A stretch of DNA of 64,000 nt from Streptomyces sp. NBC_00102 (GTDB lineage Bacteria; Actinomycetota; Actinomycetes; Streptomycetales; Streptomycetaceae): NCBI RefSeq assembly GCF_026343115.1, contig NZ_JAPEMC010000006.1:62001-126000 (forward strand). Direction: 5' to 3'. Both the position numbers and the translations under genes were made by a program. This document shows, piece by piece, positions 51,717 to 59,753 of the stretch; position 1 is the stretch's first letter; every line of letters begins with the position of its first letter. Under the pieces are notes generated by a model, which was not told the DNA's origin, made no database searches, and saw only the letters and a list, made by a program, of their open reading frames with translations.

Positions 51717-52808
51717 ATGCCCGATGCCGTTCCGGACCCCGTCGAGGTGCAGCCCGTGGTCGCCCCGCTCACCGAGGCGGCGCTGATCCTCGTCGCCACG
51801 GTCGAGCCCGGTGGTGAGGAGGCCGTACGGTCCGTGCTGCCGGAGGTCGCGTCGATCGCCCGGTCCCTCGGCTTCCGCTTCCCGGACGCCGGGCTCTCCT
51901 GCGTGCTGGGTTTCGGCTCCCAGGCCTGGGACCGGCTCTTCGGCGGCGAGCGGCCGGCGCTGCTGCATCCGTTCCAGGAGCTGCGCGGACCGCACCACAC
52001 CGCTCCGGCCACCTCCGGGGACCTGCTCCTGCACATCAGGGCCGAGCGGGCGGACGTCTGCCACGAGTGGGCCGCGCAGCTGCTCGACCGGCTCGGCGGG
52101 TCGGTGCGGATCGTGGACGAGACGCGGGGGTTCCGCTATCTCGACCACCGTGACCTGCTGGGATTCGTCGACGGTACGGAGAACCCTGTGGGCGACGAGG
52201 CCCGGACGGCCGCGCTGGTGGGCGACGAGGACCCCGCGTTCGCCGGCGGCAGCTATGTCGTGGTGCAGAAGTACCTGCACGACATGGCCGCCTGGAAGGC
52301 GCTGAGCACCGAGGAGCAGGAGCGGGTCATCGGCCGTACCAAGGCGGACGACGTCGAACTGCCCGAGGGTGTCCAGCCGGCCGACTCGCACGTCGCCCTC
52401 AACACCATCACCGACCCGGACGGCACCGAGCGGGACATCCTGCGCGCCAACATGCCGTTCGGCAGCTTCGGCCGGGGCGAGTTCGGTACGTACTTCATCG
52501 GGTACGCGGCCGACCCCGGGATCACGGAGCGGATGCTCCGCAACATGTTCCTCGGAGAACCGCCCGCTACCCACGACCGCATCCTGGACTTCTCCACGGC
52601 GGTCACCGGCACGCTCTTCTACGCTCCCGCCGCCGGTTTCCTCGACGCCCCGCCCCCTCCTCCCCCGGAGTCGGGCACCCGGCCGCTGCCGGAGACCACA
52701 GCCCCGCCTGTCCTGTCCTCGGCGGCACTTCCCGGCGGCTCCGGCCTCCCCGCCCTGCCGGGCGACGGTTCGCTGCGCATCGGCAGCCTGCAAGAAAGCG
52801 CCCAGTGA
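51717..52808 (+). CDS. DyP-type heme peroxidase with encapsulin targeting tag
   Basis: A 363-residue dye-decolourising peroxidase. The hallmark GFVDGTENP holds the distal catalytic Asp, DSHVALNTI the proximal heme His, and DILRANMPFG the distal Arg/Asn region. After the enzyme ends near residue 300, a Pro-rich linker leads to a C-terminal tag DGSLRIGSLQESAQ. This is the known encapsulin cargo-loading peptide type. The enzyme would oxidise substrates with H2O2 inside the shell encoded by the next gene, whose start overlaps this stop (TGATG). ATG at 51717 with GGAG 8 nt upstream. Confidence 0.95.
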   Translation: MPDAVPDPVEVQPVVAPLTEAALILVATVEPGGEEAVRSVLPEVASIARSLGFRFPDAGLSCVLGFGSQAWDRLFGGERPALLHPFQELRGPHHTAPATSGDLLLHIRAERADVCHEWAAQLLDRLGGSVRIVDETRGFRYLDHRDLLGFVDGTENPVGDEARTAALVGDEDPAFAGGSYVVVQKYLHDMAAWKALSTEEQERVIGRTKADDVELPEGVQPADSHVALNTITDPDGTERDILRANMPFGSFGRGEFGTYFIGYAADPGITERMLRNMFLGEPPATHDRILDFSTAVTGTLFYAPAAGFLDAPPPPPPESGTRPLPETTAPPVLSSAALPGGSGLPALPGDGSLRIGSLQESAQ

Positions 52809-53605
52809 TGAACAATCTGCACCGAGAACTCGCCCCCGTCACCGAAGCCGCCTGGCAGCAGATCGAGGAGGAGGCGCGACGGACGTTCACCCGCCATGTC
52901 GCGGGCCGCAGGGTCGTCGACGTCACGGATCCGGAGGGTCCTACGCTCGCCGCGGTCGGCGACGGCCATCTGCGGCCCATCGACCCGCCCACCCCGGACG
53001 TGCTGGCGCAGGCCCGTACCTCGATGCCGGTGATCGAGTGGCGGGTGCCGTTCAGCGTGACCCGGCAGGCCGTGGACGACGTGGAGCGCGGTTCCGACGA
53101 CAGCGACTGGCAGCCTGTCAAGGACGCCGCCCGTACCTGTGCGTTCGCCGAGGACATGGCGATCATCGACGGGTACCCGGCGGCCGGGATCGCCGGCCTG
53201 CGGGACGGCTCCTCGCACGATCCGCTCCCGCTGCCCGCCGACGCCCGCGACTATCCCACGGCCGTCAGCCAGGCGCTGACCCGGCTGCGGCTCGCCGGCG
53301 TCGACGGCCCGTACCGGCTGCTGCTCGGCGCCGACGCCTTCACCGAGGCGACCGAGACCTCCGACCACGGTTACCCGGTGGCCACCCACATCGGCCGCCA
53401 GCTGGACGACCCGATCCTGTGGGCGCCCGCGATCAAGGGCGGGGTGCTGCTGTCCACCCGGGGCGGGGACTTCGAACTGCGGCTGGCCCAGGACCTGTCC
53501 ATCGGTTACGAGAGCCACGACGCCGCGGTCGTGCACCTGTACTTCCAGCAGGCCTTCACCTTCCGCCTGCTGACACCGGAGGCAGTGGTTCCGTTCATCG
53601 CCTGA
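52808..53605 (+). CDS. Family 1 encapsulin shell protein (HK97 fold)
   Basis: A 265-residue encapsulin, the same length as the Thermotoga shell protein. Recognisable parts are the N-terminal MNNLHRELAPVTEAAWQQI, the E-loop region SMPVIEWRVPFSVTR, DDSDWQPVKDAARTCAFAEDMAI and the C-terminal SIGYESHDAAVVHLYFQQAFTF. Subunits self-assemble into an icosahedral protein compartment that takes in tagged cargo, here the DyP peroxidase in front. The ATG at 52808 overlaps the peroxidase stop by 1 nt; GTG at 52805 is the alternative. The pair is one operon. Function is probably oxidative-stress-related. Confidence 0.96.
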   Translation: MNNLHRELAPVTEAAWQQIEEEARRTFTRHVAGRRVVDVTDPEGPTLAAVGDGHLRPIDPPTPDVLAQARTSMPVIEWRVPFSVTRQAVDDVERGSDDSDWQPVKDAARTCAFAEDMAIIDGYPAAGIAGLRDGSSHDPLPLPADARDYPTAVSQALTRLRLAGVDGPYRLLLGADAFTEATETSDHGYPVATHIGRQLDDPILWAPAIKGGVLLSTRGGDFELRLAQDLSIGYESHDAAVVHLYFQQAFTFRLLTPEAVVPFIA

Positions 53606-53610
53606 TCCGC

Positions 53611-53642
53611 CTCACTCGTCCCACCCGTCTCACTCGTCCCAC
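53611..53642 (+). repeat. 14-bp direct repeat after the encapsulin stop codon
   Basis: CTCACTCGTCCCAC occurs at 53611-53624 and 53629-53642, an 18-bp register with decayed ends, beginning 6 bp after the encapsulin TGA. No hairpin is formed. Confidence 0.75.
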
Positions 53643-53795
53643 TGCCATCTCGCCGTACCGGTGACACAACAGGTCTTCGGCGGGCAATTGCCCCGCGTAC
53701 CCACCCCTCGCCCACGCCCCGGGACGATCTGGTCGATACTCGTCTCCCGTGCCGGTCACGGCCGGGATGTCCACCAAGGCGAAATGAGGGGCCAC

Positions 53796-55196
53796 GTGGC
53801 GGAGAAGAGCCCGACCGGGCGTCGGACGGAACGCGGACCGGTGGACGATCCCGCCACGATCGGCCGGCGCGTCCACAGGCTGCGCGCGGAGCGCGGTCTC
53901 ACCCAGCGCGAGCTCGCCGAACCCTCGTACACCCCCGCCTACATATCCACCCTGGAAGCCGGGCGCGTCCGGCCGTCCGAAGCGGCCGTCCGCCACCTCG
54001 CCGAACGGCTCGGTGTGAGCTACGAGGAGGTGGCCACCGGCCGCCCCGCGCACCTCGCCACCGAACTGCGGCTACGGCTGGTCGAAGCCCAGCGCACCCT
54101 GGCGACCGGTGCCGCCGAGGACGCGGTGGCCGACTTCACCGAACTGCGCGCCGAGGCCGACCTGCTCGAGCTCGACCAGGAGAGCGCCTCGGCTGCTCTG
54201 GGGCTCGGCGAATGCGCCCTGGAGACCGGCGATCTCCCCACGGCCCGGCAGCACTTCGAGGCGGCCGAGCGCCTGCTCGCGGACGCCCCGCTCGCCCAGC
54301 GGGCGCGGGCCGTCCGGGGCCGCGCCGTCGTTCACCTGCTGGCGGGTGAACTCCGGTACTCCTGCTACCTGCTGGAGAGCACGATCGACGAGCTGAACGC
54401 GTCCGGGCTCCCCGACCCCGGCGCGCTGCTCCTCCTGTACACGGCGTCGATCGCGCCCTACATGGACATGGGTGCCCACGCCCGGGCGGCGCAGGCCGGC
54501 GAGCTGGCGCTCGCGCTCGCGCCCCGCGTCGACGATCCGGAGCTGGTGGCGGGCATGCACCGCAGCGTGGCCCGGTCCCTCATCTCCGCCGGCCGCACCG
54601 ACGAGGCCGACGCCTCGCTGACCCGGGCGGCGGAGATCTACCAGCAGCTCCAGATCCGTACGGAAATGGCGCACTGCCACTGGATGCGCGGTTACGTACG
54701 GGCCCAGGACGGCGACCTCTCCGGGGCCGAGAGCGAACTGCGGGCCGCCCGGGACATGCTGGCCTCGAAGCGGGCCGCCCTCTACACGGCCCAGGTCGAG
54801 GTGGAGCTCGCCGACGTCCTGCGCCGCCAGGGCAAGGCGCGGCAGGCGGAGGACCTGCTGCACCGGCTGCTCGACGAGCTCCAGCCCGACCGGGGCGCGG
54901 TGCACGCGGCCGGGGCGCACCGGCTCCTCGGGCTGATCCACGAGGAGGACGGCGAGAACGACACCGCCGAGGAGCACTACGTCAAGGCGCTGGCCCTGCT
55001 GGAGCGCGCGGGGGCGGCCGGGGACCTTGCGGACATCTGCAGACTGCTGGGCGACCTGCTGCGCCGGGTGGGGCGCACGGAGGCGGCGCTGGACGCGTAC
55101 CGGACCGGCCTCGGTCACCGGGCGGCTCCCGGCTCGACCACGCTGGGCCCCGCACCGGTGAGTCCGCGCCCGATCCTGGGGGGTGCGGGACGGTAG
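53796..55196 (+). CDS. XRE-family regulator with TPR-like C-terminal domain
   Basis: About 466 residues. An XRE helix-turn-helix lies at about 25-85 (IGRRVHRLRAERGLTQRELA, SYTPAYISTLEAGR). The remainder is a run of tetratricopeptide-like helices (about 110-440; ALGLGECALETGDLPTARQHFEAAE, AGAHRLLGLIHEEDGEN). This layout is typical of Streptomyces regulators that sense peptides or proteins through TPRs. GTG at 53796 has GAGGGG 4 nt upstream; ATG at 53784 is nearly as good. Located 190 bp after the encapsulin gene in the same direction, but a link to it is not shown. Confidence 0.87.
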   Translation: MAEKSPTGRRTERGPVDDPATIGRRVHRLRAERGLTQRELAEPSYTPAYISTLEAGRVRPSEAAVRHLAERLGVSYEEVATGRPAHLATELRLRLVEAQRTLATGAAEDAVADFTELRAEADLLELDQESASAALGLGECALETGDLPTARQHFEAAERLLADAPLAQRARAVRGRAVVHLLAGELRYSCYLLESTIDELNASGLPDPGALLLLYTASIAPYMDMGAHARAAQAGELALALAPRVDDPELVAGMHRSVARSLISAGRTDEADASLTRAAEIYQQLQIRTEMAHCHWMRGYVRAQDGDLSGAESELRAARDMLASKRAALYTAQVEVELADVLRRQGKARQAEDLLHRLLDELQPDRGAVHAAGAHRLLGLIHEEDGENDTAEEHYVKALALLERAGAAGDLADICRLLGDLLRRVGRTEAALDAYRTGLGHRAAPGSTTLGPAPVSPRPILGGAGR

Positions 55197-55221
55197 CGGG
55201 CTCCCAAGCCCTCTCGGCACC

Positions 55222-56985
55222 ATGACCACTCTCCCTGCCCCGTCGCCCGGACCGTCCCCGTCCGCACCCGCGGCCACGTCCGCATCCACGGCCACGTCCG
55301 CGCTCACGGCTGCGCCCACGTCCCCGCCCACGGCCATGTCCGCGCCCTCGGCCACCGTCACGCTGCGGGACGTCCTGGCGTTCGACGACAGCGGCACCCT
55401 GAGACTGCTGCTCGCCCCCGCCGGACAGGACGTCCCCGTCCGGGGCAGCGCGTTCGCCGAGAACGGCGCGCCCGGGTCGGCCGAGGGGCTGCTGCTGTTC
55501 GCCGTGGGGGTCGACACCGCGTCTCCGGAGGCCGCGGCCGCGGTGCGCCGGGCCGCTCGGCAGGGGGCGTGCGCCGTGGTACTGCGCGATTCCGGGGATG
55601 CCGGAACCGCGCCGGAGGTCCTGGACAGCGCGCGTGAGGACGGGATCGCCGTGCTGGCCCGCGCCGCCTGGGCGGACTGGACGGACACGGCGACGCTGCT
55701 GCGCTCCGCCCTCGCCTTCGGGGCTGCGGGCGGCACCGCTCAGGACCCGTCGGCCGGTGATCCCGCGGGCGGTGGGCTGAGCACACTCGCCGCGGTGATC
55801 GCCGCCGCGACCGGCGGAGCGATCACCATCGAGGACACCCGCTTCCGGGTATTGGCCCACTCCGCCACCCGGCCCGAGGCGGACGGGGTCCGCCGCTCCA
55901 CCGTCCTCGGCGGCCGGGTGCCCGAGTGGCGGGTGGCCGAGCTGCGCCGCAGCGGCCTGTTGCGCACGCTCTGGACCTCACGCGAGGTGATTCACCGCCC
56001 CGCCGAGGGAGACAGCCCCGAGCGCCTGATCGTCGCGGTGCGCAGCGGCCCCGAGGTGCTCGGCTCGATCTGGGTGGCGGCGGACGGCAGTCCCCTGCTG
56101 CCGGGCGCGGCCCGCGCGCTGCTGTCCGCCGCCGCCACGGCCGCGCCCCACCTCGTACGCCATCGGCTGCGGGAGAGTGGCGAGGTGCGGCGGCGCGATC
56201 ACGCGCTGCGCGGACTTCTCCGGGGCGAGGGGGATCTCAGGACCCACGCCTGGTCGCTCGGACTGGCGCCCGGCACACCGTGCGCGGTGGTGGCGGTGGC
56301 AGCCGGGTCGGCATCGGAGCCGGTGGCTCCCGCGCTGGACCGGACGCTCGACGTACTGGCCCTGCACGCGGCCTCGTACCGCCCCGAGGTGCGAACTCTC
56401 CGGGAGCGGGACAGTTTGCTCGCCCTGCTGCCCGCCGGCTCCGGGAAGGACCGCGAGGCACTGGGGCTCGCCCGGGAACTGGCCACCCTCGCCTCCTCGT
56501 TGCCCGGTGGGGTTCCGGTGCTCGTGGGCGCGGGGGCCGTGGCGGATTCCGTCCTCGGCGCCCCAGCCTCCTACGAGGAGGCGTGTCTCGTCGTGCGGGT
56601 GCTGCGCGAGAGGCTCGCCGCACGGGATGCCGGGCAGCACGGCGACCGGGTACCGGTGCGGTGGGCGGGCGCCGCCGAGCTGGGGCCGGTGGTCGACGTA
56701 CGGCGCATGCTCGACGCGGTCCGGCCGCTGTGGGAGGGGGGCCACGGCCCGGTGCACGACCTGGTGCGGGCCGACCTCGCGGCCGGCGGCGAGCTGGTCC
56801 GGTCCCTCGCCGCCTACCTGGACGCGGCGGGCGACGTTCCGGTCGCCTCACGCCGCTTGGGCCTGCACGCCAACACCCTCCGCTACCGGTTGCGGCGGGT
56901 GAAGGAACGCCACGGGGTGGACATGGACGACCCGGACACCCGGCTGCTGCTGACGGTCGCCGTCCGCCTCGCCGCCGGCTTCTGA
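55222..56985 (+). CDS. PucR-family transcriptional regulator
   Basis: A 587-residue regulator. A Pro/Ala/Ser/Thr-rich N-terminal tail (about 1-40) precedes the PucR sensory domain (TVTLRDVLAFDDSGTLRLLL to about residue 190) and a central GGDEF-like region (about 300-440). The C-terminal HTH_30 domain has VPVASRRLGLHANTLRYRLRRVKE. The family regulates purine or amino-acid catabolism. ATG at 55222 has no clear ribosome site; ATG at 55336 after the low-complexity tail is an alternative. The stop codon context GGCTTCTGA is repeated many times in the DNA that follows. The next gene is a DAP-decarboxylase-like enzyme, possibly its target. Confidence 0.88.
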   Translation: MTTLPAPSPGPSPSAPAATSASTATSALTAAPTSPPTAMSAPSATVTLRDVLAFDDSGTLRLLLAPAGQDVPVRGSAFAENGAPGSAEGLLLFAVGVDTASPEAAAAVRRAARQGACAVVLRDSGDAGTAPEVLDSAREDGIAVLARAAWADWTDTATLLRSALAFGAAGGTAQDPSAGDPAGGGLSTLAAVIAAATGGAITIEDTRFRVLAHSATRPEADGVRRSTVLGGRVPEWRVAELRRSGLLRTLWTSREVIHRPAEGDSPERLIVAVRSGPEVLGSIWVAADGSPLLPGAARALLSAAATAAPHLVRHRLRESGEVRRRDHALRGLLRGEGDLRTHAWSLGLAPGTPCAVVAVAAGSASEPVAPALDRTLDVLALHAASYRPEVRTLRERDSLLALLPAGSGKDREALGLARELATLASSLPGGVPVLVGAGAVADSVLGAPASYEEACLVVRVLRERLAARDAGQHGDRVPVRWAGAAELGPVVDVRRMLDAVRPLWEGGHGPVHDLVRADLAAGGELVRSLAAYLDAAGDVPVASRRLGLHANTLRYRLRRVKERHGVDMDDPDTRLLLTVAVRLAAGF

Positions 56986-57016
56986 GACCGGCTTTCGACG
57001 ACCGGCTTCTGAGAAT

Positions 57017-57121
57017 GGCTTCTGGCTTCCGGCTTCTGGCTTCCGGCTTCCGGCTTCTGGCTACTGGCTACTGGCTACTGGCTTCTGGCTTCTGGCTTCT
57101 GGCTTCTGGCTTCTGGCTACT
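57017..57121. repeat. Heptanucleotide tandem repeat (15 in-register units)
   Basis: Fifteen consecutive 7-bp units, GGCTTCT with variants GGCTTCC and GGCTACT, fill 57017-57121. Degenerate copies extend from about 56978, where the unit coincides with the end of the PucR gene (codons Gly-Phe-stop), to about 57148. The repeat lies between the PucR gene and the DAP-decarboxylase-like gene. No CRISPR-like spacer structure. Confidence 0.95.
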
Positions 57122-57290
57122 GAGACAGGCTTCTGAAGACTGGCTTCCGGGACCATCTGTCGAGCCTTGTGCACACTTTTGCACTCCTTTGCACCTGCAT
57201 GCCCGGGGTTTGTCCGGCAGAACGGGATTCACCTCCAGGACTGGCCCCGCCGACAATGACCGGGGCCCGCCGGTCGGGGATTCTCACCGT

Positions 57291-58655
57291 ATGACCCAGA
57301 CGTTTTCCGCCACCGGTACACCGACCACCCCCAAATTCGCCCATGCCGTGCGGCGCGCGATCGACGACGGCCTGCTCGGAGAGGCTCAGCCCGTCGTCGG
57401 ATTCATCGACACCGAGGGGGTTCGGGACTCGGTCGAGGCCCTGCGGGAAGCGTTCTCCGGCGCCCCCCAGGTCCTGCACACCTTCGCGGCGAAGGCGTCC
57501 CCTCTCGTCCCGGTACTGCGCCTGCTCGCGTCGTACGGAATGGGGTGCGAGGTGGCGAGCCCCGGGGAACTGCGGCTGGCCGTGGACGCCGGCTTCGCGC
57601 CGTCGACGATCGTGCTCGACTCCCCCGCCAAGACCCGCGAGGAGATCCGGCTGGCACTGGCACTCGGGATCGCGGTCAACGCCGACAGCCTCGACGAACT
57701 GCGCCGCATCGACGCGCTGCGCTGGTCCACCTCCCCCTCGGTCCTCGGGCTCCGGGTGAACCCGCAGGTCGGAGGCGGTGCGATCGGCGCCATGAGCACG
57801 GCCACCGCCACATCGAAGTTCGGCGTCGCGCTGCGGGACCCCGGAGCCCGCGAGGCGGTGGTGCGCGCCTTCGCCGAACGCCCCTGGCTGACCCGGCTGC
57901 ACGCGCACGTCGGCTCCCAGGGCTGTCCGCTGGACCTGCTCGCGGCCGGTGTCGCGGAGACGTACCGGCTGGCCGAGGAGATCAACGCGCACCTCGGCGA
58001 GCGCCGGATCACCAGCCTGGACATCGGCGGCGGGCTGCCGGTCAACTTCGCGGACGACGAAGTGCGGCCCACCCACGGCGACTACGTGACGGCACTGCGC
58101 AAGGCGGTACCGGACCTCTTCGACGGGCGGTACGCGCTGGTGACCGAGTTCGGCCGGTCGTTGCTCGCGAAGAACGGGTTCATCGGGGCGCTGGTGGAGT
58201 ACACCAAGGAGGCGGGCGGGCGGCGGATCGCCCTGACCCACGCGGGCGCGCAGACAGCAACCCGTACGGTCCTGATGCCAGAGGCCTGGCCGCTGCGGGT
58301 CGGGGCCTTCGGGCCCGACGGCCTGCCCAAGCGCGGGCCCGCGCTCGCGCAGGACATCGCGGGCCCTTGCTGCTTCGCCGGGGACGTGGTCGCGTACGGC
58401 CGGGAGCTCCCGGAGCTGCGCGAGGGCGACTTCGTGGTGCTCTACGACACCGGGGCCTACTACTTCTCGGCCCCCTGGGCGTACAACAGCCTGCCGAGGC
58501 CGGCGGTGTACGGATTCCGCACGACGGCCGGGGGCGGGGTGCGCTTCGCACCGGTGCGCGACGCCCAGTCGCTGGAGTCGATCGCGGCCGAGAGTGGACT
58601 CGGACACGCCGACGCTCTGGTGGGGCTCGGTGGAGTGAACGGCAGCGTCGGATGA
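57291..58655 (+). CDS. PLP-dependent decarboxylase (diaminopimelate-decarboxylase-like)
   Basis: A 454-residue fold-type III PLP enzyme. The PLP Lys is in HTFAAKASPLV, the His stacking on PLP in LHAHVGSQGCP, the phosphate-binding glycines in SLDIGGGLPV and EFGRSLLAKN, and the second substrate site near YDTGAYYFSAPWAYNSLP. This is the LysA/ornithine-decarboxylase family; the C-terminal Cys region PCCFAGDVV agrees with DAP decarboxylases. Streptomyces have a true lysA elsewhere as a rule, so this may be a paralogue acting on another basic or acidic amino acid. ATG at 57291. The upstream gap contains the heptamer repeat; the PucR gene before it is a likely regulator. Confidence 0.88.
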   Translation: MTQTFSATGTPTTPKFAHAVRRAIDDGLLGEAQPVVGFIDTEGVRDSVEALREAFSGAPQVLHTFAAKASPLVPVLRLLASYGMGCEVASPGELRLAVDAGFAPSTIVLDSPAKTREEIRLALALGIAVNADSLDELRRIDALRWSTSPSVLGLRVNPQVGGGAIGAMSTATATSKFGVALRDPGAREAVVRAFAERPWLTRLHAHVGSQGCPLDLLAAGVAETYRLAEEINAHLGERRITSLDIGGGLPVNFADDEVRPTHGDYVTALRKAVPDLFDGRYALVTEFGRSLLAKNGFIGALVEYTKEAGGRRIALTHAGAQTATRTVLMPEAWPLRVGAFGPDGLPKRGPALAQDIAGPCCFAGDVVAYGRELPELREGDFVVLYDTGAYYFSAPWAYNSLPRPAVYGFRTTAGGGVRFAPVRDAQSLESIAAESGLGHADALVGLGGVNGSVG

Positions 58656-58707
58656 CCTCGGGCCCGCCCGCACGGACGGCGCGCGCCGGACGGGCCCGCA
58701 CCCGGGA

Positions 58708-58923
58708 TCACCCCGCGGGCTGCGGGGACGGCTCGGGTTCCGGTACGGGGTCGGGGCCCGGCGCCGGCGGCTGCGGAATCGGGTCCGGGGCAGGGCCGGG
58801 CGGTACGGGCCCGGGCCCCGGCGGGACCGGCGGCGGAGTCGGCACCGGCGTCGGCGGCCCGGGCACCGGGGGCGGGCTCGGCACGGGCGACGGATGGACG
58901 GGATCGGGGTACGGCTGGGTCAT
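58708..58923 (-). CDS. 71-residue proline-rich microprotein
   Basis: After MTQPYPDPVHP the product is nearly half Pro, with Gly, Val and Asp (blocks such as PVPTPPPVPPGPGPVPPGP), ending EPEPSPQPAG. It has a strong ribosome site: GGGAGGG 5 nt before ATG at 58923. No signal peptide or domain. It lies between the decarboxylase gene (convergent) and panD (same direction, 180 bp away). Similar proline-rich short proteins are seen in Streptomyces, but the family is not recognised here. Could be a disordered partner of a cell-wall or signalling protein. Confidence 0.6.
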   Translation of the reverse strand: MTQPYPDPVHPSPVPSPPPVPGPPTPVPTPPPVPPGPGPVPPGPAPDPIPQPPAPGPDPVPEPEPSPQPAG

Positions 58924-59103
58924 CGCGACCCTCCCATGGTGCGAACGGTACGAGTGGGGCTCATCCCCACCGTCTCCCGCTGCGGCTGCCCGCGCCTGCC
59001 GGGACCACACCTCACACGCCCGGACCGCACCCGTACCGACCGCCCGAACACACGTTTACCGAACCACGGAACGCTTGTTCGATCCGGGCCGGCCGCCGCG
59101 GAC

Positions 59104-59529
59104 TCAGCGGGCCGACGGCACCGCGTACGGGCTGCGCTCGGTGGGCGTACCCGGCACAGGGGCGGAGGCGTCACTCCCCAGCCCGACGATCCGGTTGTCC
59201 GCGTCCACATGCACCACGCTCGGGACGAGCGTGCGCGCCTCCGCGTCGTCCACCTGCGCGTAGCTGATGAGAATGACCAGGTCACCGGGGTGCACGAGAT
59301 GCGCCGCAGCGCCGTTGATCCCGATCACGCCGGAGCCCCGCTCACCCTCGATGACATAGGTCTCCAGGCGGGCGCCATTGGTGACGTCGACGATGTGCAC
59401 CAGCTCACCGGGGAGCAGATCCGCGGCTTCCATGAGCTCGGCGTCGATCGTGACCGACCCCACGTAGTGAAGATCGGCCTGGGTCACGGTGGCGCGGTGA
59501 ATCTTGGACTTGAACATGGTGCGGATCAT
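59104..59529 (-). CDS. panD: Aspartate 1-decarboxylase precursor
   Basis: A 141-residue pyruvoyl enzyme. It opens [20 protein letters not shown], and the self-cleavage site Gly-Ser is in HYVGSVTID at about residue 24-25; later [25 protein letters not shown] is usual for PanD. It cuts itself to form the pyruvoyl group and makes beta-alanine from aspartate for pantothenate and CoA. The C-terminal about 20 residues (Ser/Pro-rich) exceed the short enzymes but fit actinobacteria. ATG at 59529 with CAGGAG 7 nt upstream. Confidence 0.96.
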   Translation of the reverse strand: MIRTMFKSKIHRATVTQADLHYVGSVTIDAELMEAADLLPGELVHIVDVTNGARLETYVIEGERGSGVIGINGAAAHLVHPGDLVILISYAQVDDAEARTLVPSVVHVDADNRIVGLGSDASAPVPGTPTERSPYAVPSAR

Positions 59530-59753
59530 CGATGAACTCCTGAACTTAGGCTCCCTGCCCGCGTTTTCGCAGGTCAAGTGCTATCCACCTACCCTACAAC
59601 GATTCGCATGCCGGGCAGCATTCCCCAGGTTTTTGGCCGGGACCACGAGTTCGTGGTGGACCTCCGGTCGACGGCGCGCGCGTTCCTGCCGGCCACCGGG
59701 TGCGCGGTCGACATCGCGCCGAATTCGTCGCCCCGCCTGGACACCGGTATGTG

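Noticed and set aside
57017..57121. CRISPR-like array
   Set aside because: Units are 7 bp and contiguous with no spacers, so it is a simple tandem repeat.
55926..57290. Extension of the DAP-decarboxylase frame far upstream through the PucR gene and the heptamer repeat
   Set aside because: The frame is open by chance because the 7-bp repeat has no stop in it; the conserved enzyme begins at 57291.
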